From: an uncultured Azospirillum sp.
Lineage (GTDB): Bacteria; Pseudomonadota; Alphaproteobacteria; RF32; CAG-239
DNA: 64,000 nucleotides
Reading direction: 5' to 3'
NCBI GenBank assembly: GCA_947301965.1
Contig: CAMYUM010000005.1
Coordinates: 22,128 to 86,127 of the forward strand
In this document: one piece after another, positions 8,461 to 19,033 of the stretch
Position numbering within the stretch: position 1 is the first letter of the stretch
How the letters are laid out: the number at the start of each line of letters is the position of its first letter
Program-made: the position numbers and the translations under genes
Notes under the pieces: model-generated
The model's database searches: none
What the model was told of the DNA's origin: nothing
The model's input: only the letters and a program-made list of their open reading frames with translations

Positions 8461-11400
8461 CTAATACGGCATACATACCGGGCGTTCATAATTATCAATC
8501 TGTTCTTGGATAGAATCATAGCCTTCCTTACGAGATTTTTCAATTACTTTTTCGTTTGTTACCGCAGTCTTCATACTTTCCGTCAGAGAAGCTCCGGATT
8601 GAGTATTTGTCGTCAAACTGACTTTATACTTGCTGTCCTGCATCAGAGCTTTATATGTATTGTTCAATCTTTGATAACGCTCGTTAACCGTCTCGTTACC
8701 ATGATTGATTGAGCTCATAGAGCTTGAAATTCTGCCCATAAGAGTATTCTTTGTTTCCACAAGTTTTTTAGAAACATAATTAAAGTCACTTTCTGATGCA
8801 AAATTAATATCCTCTTTCAGCTTAAAGCCTATTTTATCAAACAATTCAACAATACTTGTTTTGAGGTTAGCCATATTGGCTTCCATTTCCTCAAGGTTCT
8901 TCTTGATGTCAAGCTCTTTGTCTACAAAGTGCAGGAAGTCACCGATTTGGTTGTTGGTAAACATCGCGCGCTGATAAATGTTGTCATCAGCATTAAGTTT
9001 ATATTTCCCGTTTTTCTCGGCTTCTTTCTCCTTTTTAATCAAGGTTGTAAAGCCATAATAAGGAAGTTTATTCATAGACAAGACGCCATCGTTATACCTT
9101 AAGAACATACCAAGCTCACTGTTGTTGGTATCGCTGATACCTCCGGCAGCATTACCAAGTGTTCTGCGATCTTTCTTCTTTTCAATATCAGCGTCATATA
9201 TGATATAGGTGTTAAGTGTATTTCCTATACCGATAGTTTGACCGTCTACGCGCAAATCCTTACATTCATAAAGTTTCTTATACCTTTGCATATTTGACGG
9301 TGACGAATTTTTCTGAATATCGACAACTGAATATTTACCGTTATCAGAAATGTCAATTATATAGTGACCTGAACGGCAAGGAAGTTGTGAGCCTCTGGCA
9401 AAGGCTTTACCTTCGCCGCCTTTTTCAAGAACAACATTAAGGTCGACACCTCTTTCGATAAACGCTTTATCAGAGAGGAGTAATTGCCAAATATACGGTT
9501 GTTCAAGTCCATATTCAAGAAAAGCATTACGATTGAGGCGACCGTCATCACTTACATCAAGACGTTTGTAGTCTGTCGTATCCAAGTGGATCATGTCACG
9601 AACCGGAGGATAGTGGGCGACGAGCGGAGCTTTGGGCGCCGTAAAGTCGCGTGCTTTGGCCGGTAATCCGACAAAATATTGCTCATCCCCGGCATCACAG
9701 CTGTACTGTGCACAAATCTCACTTAAAGAAGGTTTGAACAAATTCTGCAAGAGAGGAATTATGCTTTCCGGACTTACACTCAATGATCCGATGGCGGAAG
9801 CGACACTCTTTTCAAAGCAATTGCGGGGCAAGCTTTGCAGCGTGGTAATCAAGTTGGAGTGCTTTTGAACAACTCCGGAGTGATTACTATTTAGATACAA
9901 AACGTCATTGGCTTTCATTGCTGACAAATCTTCTTCGTGATTTTCAATAAACTTGATTGCACAAGTGCGTGCCGTACCGATTAAGCCGTCAGCTTTACTG
10001 ATAAACCCAAGAGCGTCGCCGTCAGATATGCCGACACTTTGTGCGATTGTTGATAGAAGCGGGGCAATCTCAGGATTGTTTTGCAGTGCAATCATTTGGG
10101 CATCATAGTCGCTTTCGATTGAAATTATCTCATGTTGATATCTGTCCTTAATTTCTTTAATTTGGGCATTCAACCTATCAATAGCGGCTTCTACTTTATC
10201 GCGCTCAAGTTCGTATTTTTTAAGGGTAATACGTTTTTCGCCGAGTTCTTCTACGTTTTCAGCATATGATTCAGTCGCATTTGCAAATGTATCTTTTGCT
10301 TCTTTGTACAAAGAGGAATCAGACGGCGTGCCGCGATTGTTCATAGATTCAATTTGTCTGTTAGCGCTTTCGGCACGAGATTTATTATACGACGATTGCT
10401 GATTTAAGCCGTTAATTTCTTCCGTAATTTCAACGATAGATTCAGTCCATGCGTCAAGTTTTTCATCCAAACTGTCTTTTTGATTGTAGTACGGAGCAAG
10501 CTCGTTGGCTTCTGCCTGTCTGATTTGACTCAGCTTTTGAGTTTTTTCGGCCAAAAGTTTGCTGGATGCTTTTAGCGGAGGTTCCATATTTTCCATCGCG
10601 CTTGCCAACTGTCCCAAAGCGGTAGCTGTAGCATCTTTGTCTTCGCCTTCTTCCTGTCCGCTATTAAACATTTGAGCGATAGATAATGCAACTTTGGTAA
10701 AATCAAGCTCTCGCAAATATGCTTTCATATCTCCATATTTGCCGCTGATATATTGATCATAATAGCTGCGTTGGTCGTTCCAAATCGGGAACGGGTTCGC
10801 GGCTTTGCCATAAGCGGGTTGGTCTTTATACTGGTCTGCAACTAATTCCATAGCCGCTTTTCTACCGATTATCCAATTCAGCAGTTCAACTTCGCGAACA
10901 GAATCCGAATACTCCTGATCATGGCTGGGTTTGTTATATGATTCTTCTACCCGTTTATCCTCGTTTTCTTTTGCGAGTTGGTCAGGGTCAACATCTACTA
11001 AAGTTTCACTATCTTCTTCTGTGTTTATGTCATAGTTAGAAAATGAGTTTACGTCAATTGCAGTACCGGCATCATTATTCGCTGATTGATAGGCGGTAAT
11101 AGCCCATTGAGACATACCTTTACGAGAGTTGTAATCACAGGCGTTTTGGGGGGCTTTTGCCTGTCCGAACCACACGTTGTTAGGCTCGGAATAATGGCGT
11201 CCGAGATATCTGATTACGCAGACATCGGCTTCTCTTACAGCCTCGACCGATCTTTCGTGAAGTTTTTTGTAAAGGCTATACTGCTTATACATTGCTCTAT
11301 ATTCGGGCATACGCTGCAACATGTTGTGAACATCAAGTGCAGAGTTAACAATTTCTTGTGTATTTGCAATTTGTTTTAGGGCTTCAAGTTCGGCTTCGCT

Positions 11401-12321
11401 GCCTTCAAGTTGAGCAGAAGTGGCTGGAACTGGCGCTTCAACAAAGCGGTCGGCTGATTTGCCTTTGTCCGCAGTTTCTTTTTGAGTGTTTTCGGCACTG
11501 GCTTCTTCCTCGTTACTTGACGGGGCGGCGGCTTCCTTTGACATATATTGAGCAAACATCAACTCAATGCTTCCGCTTAATTCAGAAGTTTTTATTGATG
11601 ATGTGTCTTTGTTTTCTTTCTTCATTTCTGCCGGCAATACCTGTCTCCCGCCATGCATCATGCTCGCAGCATAATATTGGTTGCGCATGGCCACGAGTTC
11701 CTCTGTAATTTTTAAGATATCATTCATCTTGCGGGCTGCCATATAAGTGTTATAGTCAACACCGTTTTCTTCTTCCGAGTTGGCGGTTGAACCTTCTCCG
11801 TCTGAAGTCATTGCTTCTTCGGTAAAGGCTTCTACCTCTTTACGATATCTTCCTAAATCAGTTTCCAGCCTATCAAGCGCAGTTCTCACTTCAACTAGTG
11901 TATCATAGTAAAATTGCTCGGCTTTTTGCTCATATGCTTTCTTTATGCGGGGATCATCTGACGGATATTGTAAAAACAACTCATGAAATGCGGTTTTAAC
12001 AGCATCATAGTCGTACACATCAACCGAACCTCCCATGTCAAAATCTTTGGTTCCCGGGATTTTGCTGACAAGCTTGGTAATCGTTCCTCTCAACTTGTCT
12101 GTTGTTGATTTTACGGCTGTTAACGCCTTTTTGACGTTGGCAACGACTTCTTCTTGTATTGTGGCCAAATATTGTTCAACTTGCTGAATAGTCGATTGGA
12201 CATCGCCCGGAGCATCAAAAGATATACCGAACAAAAGTTGCGCATCCGCCGGTTTGGACATTAAGAGCCCGCCGGTCACGACACAAACAGCTAGAAAAAT
12301 ACGGCTAAAAATTTTTTTCAT
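8461..12321 (-). CDS. Large secreted coiled-coil protein (1286 aa) in the VirB5 position
   Basis: Signal peptide (MKKIFSRIFLAVCVVTGGLLMSKPADAQ), long charged coiled-coil stretches, no obvious TM after the signal. Confidence 0.6.
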   Translation of the reverse strand: MKKIFSRIFLAVCVVTGGLLMSKPADAQLLFGISFDAPGDVQSTIQQVEQYLATIQEEVVANVKKALTAVKSTTDKLRGTITKLVSKIPGTKDFDMGGSVDVYDYDAVKTAFHELFLQYPSDDPRIKKAYEQKAEQFYYDTLVEVRTALDRLETDLGRYRKEVEAFTEEAMTSDGEGSTANSEEENGVDYNTYMAARKMNDILKITEELVAMRNQYYAASMMHGGRQVLPAEMKKENKDTSSIKTSELSGSIELMFAQYMSKEAAAPSSNEEEASAENTQKETADKGKSADRFVEAPVPATSAQLEGSEAELEALKQIANTQEIVNSALDVHNMLQRMPEYRAMYKQYSLYKKLHERSVEAVREADVCVIRYLGRHYSEPNNVWFGQAKAPQNACDYNSRKGMSQWAITAYQSANNDAGTAIDVNSFSNYDINTEEDSETLVDVDPDQLAKENEDKRVEESYNKPSHDQEYSDSVREVELLNWIIGRKAAMELVADQYKDQPAYGKAANPFPIWNDQRSYYDQYISGKYGDMKAYLRELDFTKVALSIAQMFNSGQEEGEDKDATATALGQLASAMENMEPPLKASSKLLAEKTQKLSQIRQAEANELAPYYNQKDSLDEKLDAWTESIVEITEEINGLNQQSSYNKSRAESANRQIESMNNRGTPSDSSLYKEAKDTFANATESYAENVEELGEKRITLKKYELERDKVEAAIDRLNAQIKEIKDRYQHEIISIESDYDAQMIALQNNPEIAPLLSTIAQSVGISDGDALGFISKADGLIGTARTCAIKFIENHEEDLSAMKANDVLYLNSNHSGVVQKHSNLITTLQSLPRNCFEKSVASAIGSLSVSPESIIPLLQNLFKPSLSEICAQYSCDAGDEQYFVGLPAKARDFTAPKAPLVAHYPPVRDMIHLDTTDYKRLDVSDDGRLNRNAFLEYGLEQPYIWQLLLSDKAFIERGVDLNVVLEKGGEGKAFARGSQLPCRSGHYIIDISDNGKYSVVDIQKNSSPSNMQRYKKLYECKDLRVDGQTIGIGNTLNTYIIYDADIEKKKDRRTLGNAAGGISDTNNSELGMFLRYNDGVLSMNKLPYYGFTTLIKKEKEAEKNGKYKLNADDNIYQRAMFTNNQIGDFLHFVDKELDIKKNLEEMEANMANLKTSIVELFDKIGFKLKEDINFASESDFNYVSKKLVETKNTLMGRISSSMSSINHGNETVNERYQRLNNTYKALMQDSKYKVSLTTNTQSGASLTESMKTAVTNEKVIEKSRKEGYDSIQEQIDNYERPVCMPY

Positions 12322-12356
12322 TTGTTTTCTCCTTTACTACTGTCAATGTCGACGCA

Positions 12357-13577
12357 TTACTCTTTTGTTGCGGATGCCGAAATATCGGCAAGTCCGGCCG
12401 CAACTGCCGGTTCTGATGCGGCAGTAATAGAACTGTCTAACGGGGTTCCCTGTGTTGCCGGAGATAATGTTACGTCGTCAACATCATACTCAGGATCTTC
12501 GGGATTAAACTTATAATTATCAAAGTTAAAGTTATCTACTGCCGTAGTGGCATTGATTTTTTGGAAACCGCTGTTTGACAAATCATAACTTATATCCAAT
12601 TTGAGTCTTTGTAACACCAGTTCTGCATAGTCTAGTAACGCTAACATGTTAGCCTTTTTCAACTCAAGCGATGCTGCGGCATTGGCAGATGTAGAACCCT
12701 CAAGGGTGCTACTGGCGGCTTGATTGACGGTTTGAGCGTTTTCATTATTGGCAACCAACTGAGCACGAATAGCCGTGGCTCGTTGCATAGCTGTATTAAG
12801 ATCTTGCCAATGCATAGAATCATATCTTTCTTTGTAGGCATAAACAATGTTGCTCGTAACTCTGGTATCTTGAGCCGGAGATAACATTTTTACAGTATCT
12901 TTCAGATCCTCAACTGAATTATAGTTTTTGGGTAACGGATTAAAATCTGAAAGTATTGCTTTCAGTTCGGCACGGGCAGCATCTTTCATATCATTAAACC
13001 CTTGCAATGCCTTGTTCAGTGCATCGTTTATGCCTGTGGTTTCGTTTTGGGCATTGGCGATTATTTCGTCTTTTTTGGCAATCAGCTCACTTATTTTTGC
13101 AGTGTTGGCCACAGCATGATCGGGATTAAGCAGACTGTCCTGTGACAGTTTATTAATGTTGTCATTAATGCTTTTTTCCTTTTCAGCCGCTTCTTTTGCA
13201 ATGGCTCCTGCCTCTTGAGCGGCTTTATCTTTGGCTTCGGTCTTCTGAATGTCTATTTTCTTGATTTTTGATGACAAAACCGAAATTTGCCGATAATCGG
13301 CACCTAAAATATTTTGAATGGAGTCAAAGTTTACGCTTTTTACAAAATCATAAGCCTCACGAGCTCCCTCGCCGATTTGGATAATGGTTTGCATGATATT
13401 ACTTTCCATAACCATTTTATAAGCTTTATCAACTTTAGTCTTGATGGTTGTATAGCCCTTTTGCAAACTGTTGACGAGGTCCACTTTGAAAGGCGGCAAC
13501 AAAAAAGCTTCAGCTTTCAGCGGAAAAAGCGAAAACAGAATGGAAGCCGCAATTATGATTGACTTTATTTTTTTCAT
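12357..13577 (-). CDS. Secreted coiled-coil protein, possible VirB5-like
   Basis: Signal peptide (MKKIKSIIIAASILFSLFPLKAEA), helical/coiled-coil composition, overlaps the start of the next gene. Confidence 0.5.
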   Translation of the reverse strand: MKKIKSIIIAASILFSLFPLKAEAFLLPPFKVDLVNSLQKGYTTIKTKVDKAYKMVMESNIMQTIIQIGEGAREAYDFVKSVNFDSIQNILGADYRQISVLSSKIKKIDIQKTEAKDKAAQEAGAIAKEAAEKEKSINDNINKLSQDSLLNPDHAVANTAKISELIAKKDEIIANAQNETTGINDALNKALQGFNDMKDAARAELKAILSDFNPLPKNYNSVEDLKDTVKMLSPAQDTRVTSNIVYAYKERYDSMHWQDLNTAMQRATAIRAQLVANNENAQTVNQAASSTLEGSTSANAAASLELKKANMLALLDYAELVLQRLKLDISYDLSNSGFQKINATTAVDNFNFDNYKFNPEDPEYDVDDVTLSPATQGTPLDSSITAASEPAVAAGLADISASATKE

Positions 13578-14236
13578 TGATTGCCTCCTTCTTTTTCATC
13601 TTCTTCATCCGCTTCAGGAACTCTCAAATTGGCGGCGATAAGACGACGCTGAAACTCGTTAAGCGAACTTTGCATATCTAAAATTCGTGTAAAGCGACGA
13701 GCAGTTTCCATGGTTTCTTTCTTCAGCATTTGCTTGGTAGCACGGTTGTTTTCAAGCAACGACGGTTGGTCGTCTCCACTTTCTCTGTCTTTGGCCATTC
13801 CGGTACGAAGAGTAAATGCGTAGGCATACAATCGACTCAAATCTTCACGCATAATGTCCGCATTGTTATTTTCGTTGGCAACAGAAACTACTATTTGATC
13901 CTTTTTACCAATATTGGCCATGGTGCCTTTTTGGATAGCTTTTTCCAAATTGCGAAGGTTTCCAAGATTTTCTGACACAATCGGAAGCGTGCGAACAGGG
14001 ATGTTTTTGAAATTGAGTTTGCTTGATACTTCAAACAATTTGCCTAAAGGTCCTTGGCGCAACGCATTCAATTGACTTTCAATTTTCTGATATTTTTCCT
14101 GAATGACCTGAGCTTTCTTTTGAATGTTTTCAATAACACTCAAAACCGTTTCAACTAGCTCAAAGTCAGCCCTGGCATCGGGAATGACCGACATCCAAAA
14201 GCATAAAGCCAACAATGTCAGCAGTATTTTTTTCAT
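13574..14236 (-). CDS. Secreted coiled-coil protein, possible VirB5-like
   Basis: Signal peptide ending ARA; FELVETVLSVIENIQKKAQVIQEKYQKIESQLNAL. Confidence 0.5.
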   Translation of the reverse strand: MKKILLTLLALCFWMSVIPDARADFELVETVLSVIENIQKKAQVIQEKYQKIESQLNALRQGPLGKLFEVSSKLNFKNIPVRTLPIVSENLGNLRNLEKAIQKGTMANIGKKDQIVVSVANENNNADIMREDLSRLYAYAFTLRTGMAKDRESGDDQPSLLENNRATKQMLKKETMETARRFTRILDMQSSLNEFQRRLIAANLRVPEADEEDEKEGGNQ

Positions 14237-15681
14237 TATTGACCTCCATTTGAGCTTTCAGATTTTTCGCTATCTACCAATATATTTTTTGAAGTCGCAC
14301 AGATTTGCTGTACTCCCTGAAGAAGGATGGCTGCTGACTCTAACATATTCATCTGATTTAATAATTTTTGAGTTTCTTCTCCGTTCATTCCAATTACGCC
14401 GGTATCGTCACGAATTGTGCTGCTTTCGGCACCGAGTTTGTCTTGTTTGTCAAGAGTGTCGGTATAATTAGATGCCTCATATTTAGCTTTTGTTGATTCA
14501 GAAAGCAGGGCAACCACGGCTTCATAAACCATGGTTTCACAGTCCTTACGACTGTTAATAGCATCTTCTTGGTCTTTGGCGTTGTTTTCTGCAACAATTT
14601 TGGTTGCACAGGACTTCATACCATCGTAACTGACTAAATCTTTAACGCTCAAATCGCATCTTTTGGCAAACGGAGTTATAAAAGTTCCTTTTGAGTCATA
14701 ATTAACGCCTTTTTCGTTACTGATTTCAGCAGCAAATACCTGACGGCTGGTAAAACTGAGTTCACTGCTTGAAATCTTGTCAAGTTGTATCGGTTCACGC
14801 AATTTTGACGGAGATATTCTGAATTTTGGACTGGGTTCTTTTGTGGCAGAATCAGGAGAAATAGATTCAGTGGCAGCATCTGAAGAAATTGTATCAACAG
14901 CAGCTTTTGTTGCTGCGCCTGCCGGGGTTGAGGGAGTTCCCAAATCGATTTCCGTCGAAATATCGTCCGAAGAAGCGAAAGGCTGACGACCGGTTGATGG
15001 GTTTGCACTATTGGTGGTGTTGCCCGGTTTGGCATCAAATATGCCAGGGAGATCAGAACTGTTTGTTCCGTTAGTCGTATTACCGCTTGACGGTCCGGCA
15101 TCGACTACATTGCTGCCGGAGGTTGTATTACCGCTTGACGGTCCGGCATCGACTACGCTGTTGCCGGCAGTGGTGTCATTTTTTGATGTTTCCGTAGTAG
15201 AAGTTGTATCGGGATCATAATCAGCGTCGTTTTCTGCGCTATAGTCTTCAGAATATCCGCCGTTTTCCGTTTCTGAACTATCATTATAGTTTTCTTTTTT
15301 AGGATTCAGCTGATCAAGGAGAGCCTGGTATTTGGCTTTGCGGGCTTCAATTTCATTTTTATATTTATTGTAAGCCGCCTTGCCCTCTTGAATTCGAGCT
15401 TGAGCTTCTTGAGCTAATTGTAAGGCTTTTTGAATGTTCTCACCAAACAAATCTTTGAATTTGCTTAATGTTCCGGCAGCGTCACCTATTGTTGAAAGTA
15501 GCGAACTGCCGTTGGTAATGATTTCAACAGCTTGCATAACACCGGTTGCGCCATTAATAACAATACCGATTGTACCTGCAATGTTACCGGGGTCTAATGT
15601 GACCAACGCTTTTGCCGGTGATGACGTCATAATAATCGCCGCGCATGCCGAAACCATAGTAATAGACTTAATTTTTATCAT
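14236..15681 (-). CDS. Secreted protein with helical N-terminus and low-complexity Ser/Thr/Asn linker
   Basis: Start set at MIKIKSITMVSACAAIIMTSSPAKA (SD GGGAGG just upstream); contains VVDAGPSSGNTT repeats. Confidence 0.5.
   Translation of the reverse strand: MIKIKSITMVSACAAIIMTSSPAKALVTLDPGNIAGTIGIVINGATGVMQAVEIITNGSSLLSTIGDAAGTLSKFKDLFGENIQKALQLAQEAQARIQEGKAAYNKYKNEIEARKAKYQALLDQLNPKKENYNDSSETENGGYSEDYSAENDADYDPDTTSTTETSKNDTTAGNSVVDAGPSSGNTTSGSNVVDAGPSSGNTTNGTNSSDLPGIFDAKPGNTTNSANPSTGRQPFASSDDISTEIDLGTPSTPAGAATKAAVDTISSDAATESISPDSATKEPSPKFRISPSKLREPIQLDKISSSELSFTSRQVFAAEISNEKGVNYDSKGTFITPFAKRCDLSVKDLVSYDGMKSCATKIVAENNAKDQEDAINSRKDCETMVYEAVVALLSESTKAKYEASNYTDTLDKQDKLGAESSTIRDDTGVIGMNGEETQKLLNQMNMLESAAILLQGVQQICATSKNILVDSEKSESSNGGQ
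15077..15156 (-). repeat. 48-bp-period direct repeat in the linker of the 14236-15681 gene
   Basis: gtattaccgcttgacggtccggcatcgactac at 15077-15108 and 15125-15156. Confidence 0.85.
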
Positions 15682-15760
15682 ACCATCCTCCCTTATGAGA
15701 TTCTCCCTCATAATACATGATAGCATAAAAAAAACTGTTTATAAACTTATTTTGATATAA

Positions 15761-18193
15761 TCAGGCTAAATTTAAATATTTTGTAACAAAGTTTTCTTCG
15801 CCATACTGTCTTATGAGGTCTTCAACCAGCAAAACATTCTTGCGGCTGGAGTTATAAAGCTTAAGATACGGACCGAGTCCGCTTAAATTGACATCCAAAA
15901 TAACCGACTCTCCCGTCGCCGGACGTGAAAGCAAAATTGCATACGGAAATTCACGATATGATTTACCGAAAACAAAATCTATTTCTCGTTGGTTGAGATT
16001 CCAGTTTTCATAGTCCTCAGGACGAGCTTGCGGGTTACGGAAGAAAATTACGGTCTGGCATTGACCGCGAATAACCTCGCCAACCCCTAAAGAGTCAATA
16101 ATATTCGGTTGTTGGAAAGCGCAAAGGTAAGCTTGGCGTTTTTTACGTCCTTCTTGCAGACCTATAATAAAGTAGTCGCGGAACATCGGGTGCTTTAACA
16201 TAGGTGCGGTTTCATCAATCATAATCAGTGAAGGAACACCTGTTTCACCGGTTTCGGACTGAATACGGTGCATGATATAACTGATGACCGCAGGAGCCAA
16301 TGTGTCATCTTCAAAAATGTGAGTAAAGTCAAATGCCATAAAGCGTTTGCTGTGCAAATCAAGGCTATCGGTAGTGGCATTAAAAATTTTGCCGTATTGG
16401 TCCGGATTGACCCAACGATAAAGCTCTCGGCGCATGTTCCCGGTCGGCGAAAAACAGCTTTTATATAAATTGCTCATAACACGTTCTTCAGGACGAAGAT
16501 AATCAAATGCCGTAGTTACGGCACGAGCAATTTCTCGCTCAGAAAGAGCATCATCAACCATGGTAATCGACTTCATCCAACGACGCAAAAATGCACGGTT
16601 ATTAGGTGTTGGAGAGGCATCAAACGGGTTAAGCGACACATTTTTCTCATCCCCGTCAAAACCAATATATGCTCCGCCAACCGCACGAGTGAAAATTTCC
16701 GCACCCAAGTGACGGTCGAAGAAAAATACTTTAAGGTCTTTGTGGCGCATGGCCTGTCCGGCCAAAAACGTCAGCAAAGTCGTTTTACCTTGACCGGTAG
16801 GTCCGATAATACAACAGTGAGCAACCGCCGCTTCTTCAGAAGATACGTGGAACTGAAAACGATAGCCGGATCCGGTGGTGGTGCGGAATGTCGTAATCGC
16901 TCCGGGACCCCAGTCACTCTTATTGAAGCCTTCGGCCGGCTTGTCAAAAGAAATTGCCGCCGTAACCACGCGTGATAAATATAAGTATGCCCGAGGATAA
17001 ATTTCGTATGTCGGAAATTGGTTAAAGAATGTTGCTTGGGCAACCCAGCCCTCACGAACCGGGGTAACACCAAACAAACGACAAATTCTTTGGACTTCGC
17101 TTTCCGCAAAGTCTATCTCTTCTTTGCTGTCACCGCGCAAAACTATGGCCATTGCATATTGTGTCAAAGCCTGGAAGTTGGCATCACTATCCTCAATCGA
17201 ACTCATGGCATAGCTGTATTGATCAATAACGTCTTGAGAAAAACTGGTCATGCGCGCCATGTTGCGCTGTTGTATCAACAAACCTCTGGCCGCGGGACGA
17301 TAAATCGGCTTTATGTTATGCAAAAGGGTTAATTCGCTATCTATTGCCAACAATGAAACAATCATTGACTCGTCCATGTAGTCGCTCGATGCGCGAATCC
17401 CCATGGTGATGGCTAATTTTTCCTTATCCCCGGAAAAGAAACGTATAAGACCGTTTTCACCGGTAAAATGAATATGGTCGGAAGTCAGCAATTCATTAAG
17501 TTGTGCGCCCTCCGCGTTACCGACTTTGGGGTCAGGCTTGGATATCGGACTGCATAAACGACTGAAAACATGAAACGGACTGTCCAAGGCGGAGCTGTCT
17601 TCGCTTTCAAACATGGCACGGACACCATATTCACTAAGGGTTGCCAGTAAAGATTGCGAAGCATAATTCAGGTCTTTGAGCGCATCAGGACGATCCGGAA
17701 CCGACACTATTATGTAGTGTGAGTTGGTATAAACTCGATTTAATGTTGATTGCCAAGTGTAGGCGACTTTTTCGAGAATTTGATTGTCAAAGGTATTTTC
17801 TATGACATCGGCAGGAATACGTTCGCGCAGTGTAAGCACGCGTGCGGTAATTTGCAAATCCGACATGCTGTCAATCCACGCTTTGCGCGCTTCGGCCATG
17901 GAAATAATTTTTTCTTCGGTGGCAAAGGCCAAGTCCATCCCTTCAACCTGGAATACACGGCAAAATGAGCCGTTATAGCAACGAATGGTCATGCCGTCGG
18001 ACATCAGCTTATTAAAAGGCAAAAAGTCGGAAACACGCGACTCATTCGGTTGGGGTAAAACAGCGCGTCCGATTTTGGTAATCCATAAACCGGCAAAGGC
18101 AGCGGCTGAAATAAAGCCTAGTATTGTTACAAAAACCTCTTTGTTGCTTAACCCCTGCACAAAGATGCTGAAAAAATCAAAATCAGGGTGCAA
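15761..18193 (-). CDS. virB4: T4SS ATPase, VirB4/TrbE family
   Basis: Walker A GPTGQGKTTLLTFLAGQ, Walker B LIMIDETAPML; overlaps virB3-like gene. Confidence 0.88.
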   Translation of the reverse strand: MHPDFDFFSIFVQGLSNKEVFVTILGFISAAAFAGLWITKIGRAVLPQPNESRVSDFLPFNKLMSDGMTIRCYNGSFCRVFQVEGMDLAFATEEKIISMAEARKAWIDSMSDLQITARVLTLRERIPADVIENTFDNQILEKVAYTWQSTLNRVYTNSHYIIVSVPDRPDALKDLNYASQSLLATLSEYGVRAMFESEDSSALDSPFHVFSRLCSPISKPDPKVGNAEGAQLNELLTSDHIHFTGENGLIRFFSGDKEKLAITMGIRASSDYMDESMIVSLLAIDSELTLLHNIKPIYRPAARGLLIQQRNMARMTSFSQDVIDQYSYAMSSIEDSDANFQALTQYAMAIVLRGDSKEEIDFAESEVQRICRLFGVTPVREGWVAQATFFNQFPTYEIYPRAYLYLSRVVTAAISFDKPAEGFNKSDWGPGAITTFRTTTGSGYRFQFHVSSEEAAVAHCCIIGPTGQGKTTLLTFLAGQAMRHKDLKVFFFDRHLGAEIFTRAVGGAYIGFDGDEKNVSLNPFDASPTPNNRAFLRRWMKSITMVDDALSEREIARAVTTAFDYLRPEERVMSNLYKSCFSPTGNMRRELYRWVNPDQYGKIFNATTDSLDLHSKRFMAFDFTHIFEDDTLAPAVISYIMHRIQSETGETGVPSLIMIDETAPMLKHPMFRDYFIIGLQEGRKKRQAYLCAFQQPNIIDSLGVGEVIRGQCQTVIFFRNPQARPEDYENWNLNQREIDFVFGKSYREFPYAILLSRPATGESVILDVNLSGLGPYLKLYNSSRKNVLLVEDLIRQYGEENFVTKYLNLA

Positions 18194-18473
18194 ATTTGTT
18201 CCCCTTTTCTTTATACAAATTATTGGTTGAGCGATATGTCGTTCCGAAAGCCTGAATCATGTTGGAAATATGTGGTTCCTTAGCCCCCCATAAAATTATT
18301 GCACTGTGGCAGGATATGATAGTTGCCACAAAAACCAGCGGATTAATTTCAAACATTGCAAGCGCGCCAAACATCATGGGAAACTGCAGTCCGAGGTTAA
18401 GTAACACCGGAAGATATGGTCCCCACAAAATCTTCGGAGGATTGGCAACAGCTTTCAATATAGGCTCTCTCAT
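18183..18473 (-). CDS. virB3: VirB3-like T4SS inner-membrane protein
   Basis: 96 aa, hydrophobic N-terminal half, directly upstream of and overlapping virB4. Confidence 0.7.
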   Translation of the reverse strand: MREPILKAVANPPKILWGPYLPVLLNLGLQFPMMFGALAMFEINPLVFVATIISCHSAIILWGAKEPHISNMIQAFGTTYRSTNNLYKEKGNKFAP

Positions 18474-18555
18474 CGAATCTCCTTCGTAATCATATCGAAG
18501 ATTCTATTCAAAAATTTTGAGCTTTGCAACAAAAAACTGGTAATATCAGCACAAA

Positions 18556-18583
18556 AAATATGCCGCTTGAATGCGGCATATTT
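18556..18583 (-). terminator. Stem-loop between the VirB2-like trio and virB3-virB4
   Basis: AAATATGCCGC ttgaat GCGGCATATTT; on the minus strand followed by T-rich sequence. Confidence 0.6.
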
Positions 18584-18608
18584 ATTTAATTAACAAGATT
18601 TTTAGTCT

Positions 18609-19022
18609 TTAGGGGTCAGATTTTGGACATTCTCCACCGCCACATTTTCCGCCACCCGGACTGTCGTTAGGAACTGTACTGTTGTGAGTGGGGGTGTTAT
18701 CTTTATATTCAAGCTCACCCTGCGCAGTATCATCACCGGTAAAATGACTGATAAACAGCCCCATCGCTGCAACCAAGAACAAACTGAAACTAATAGTTGC
18801 CAAGTGCTTAAAACTTATACGTCCAAATATTGCAGCAAAAGTAAAGCAACCAAGGCCCAGGCCTCCGATAACATAAACAATGCCGCGTACATCTTTCAAT
18901 GTTTCATAAACTTTATCTTTTACTGTTTCAAAAATATTGGCCGCTGCGGCATCAGAAACCAGCGCCACGCATAAAATAAGCGAAAGTGTCGTTATAATTC
19001 CGAGATTATATAGTTTTTTCAT
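18609..19022 (-). CDS. VirB2/TrbC-like pilin with Gly/Cys-rich C-terminal tail
   Basis: Signal peptide plus two hydrophobic segments (DVRGIVYVIGGLGLGCFTFAAIFGRISFKHLATI); ATG at 19022 preceded by GAGGGAGGG. Confidence 0.65.
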   Translation of the reverse strand: MKKLYNLGIITTLSLILCVALVSDAAAANIFETVKDKVYETLKDVRGIVYVIGGLGLGCFTFAAIFGRISFKHLATISFSLFLVAAMGLFISHFTGDDTAQGELEYKDNTPTHNSTVPNDSPGGGKCGGGECPKSDP

Positions 19023-19033
19023 CGCACCCTCCC

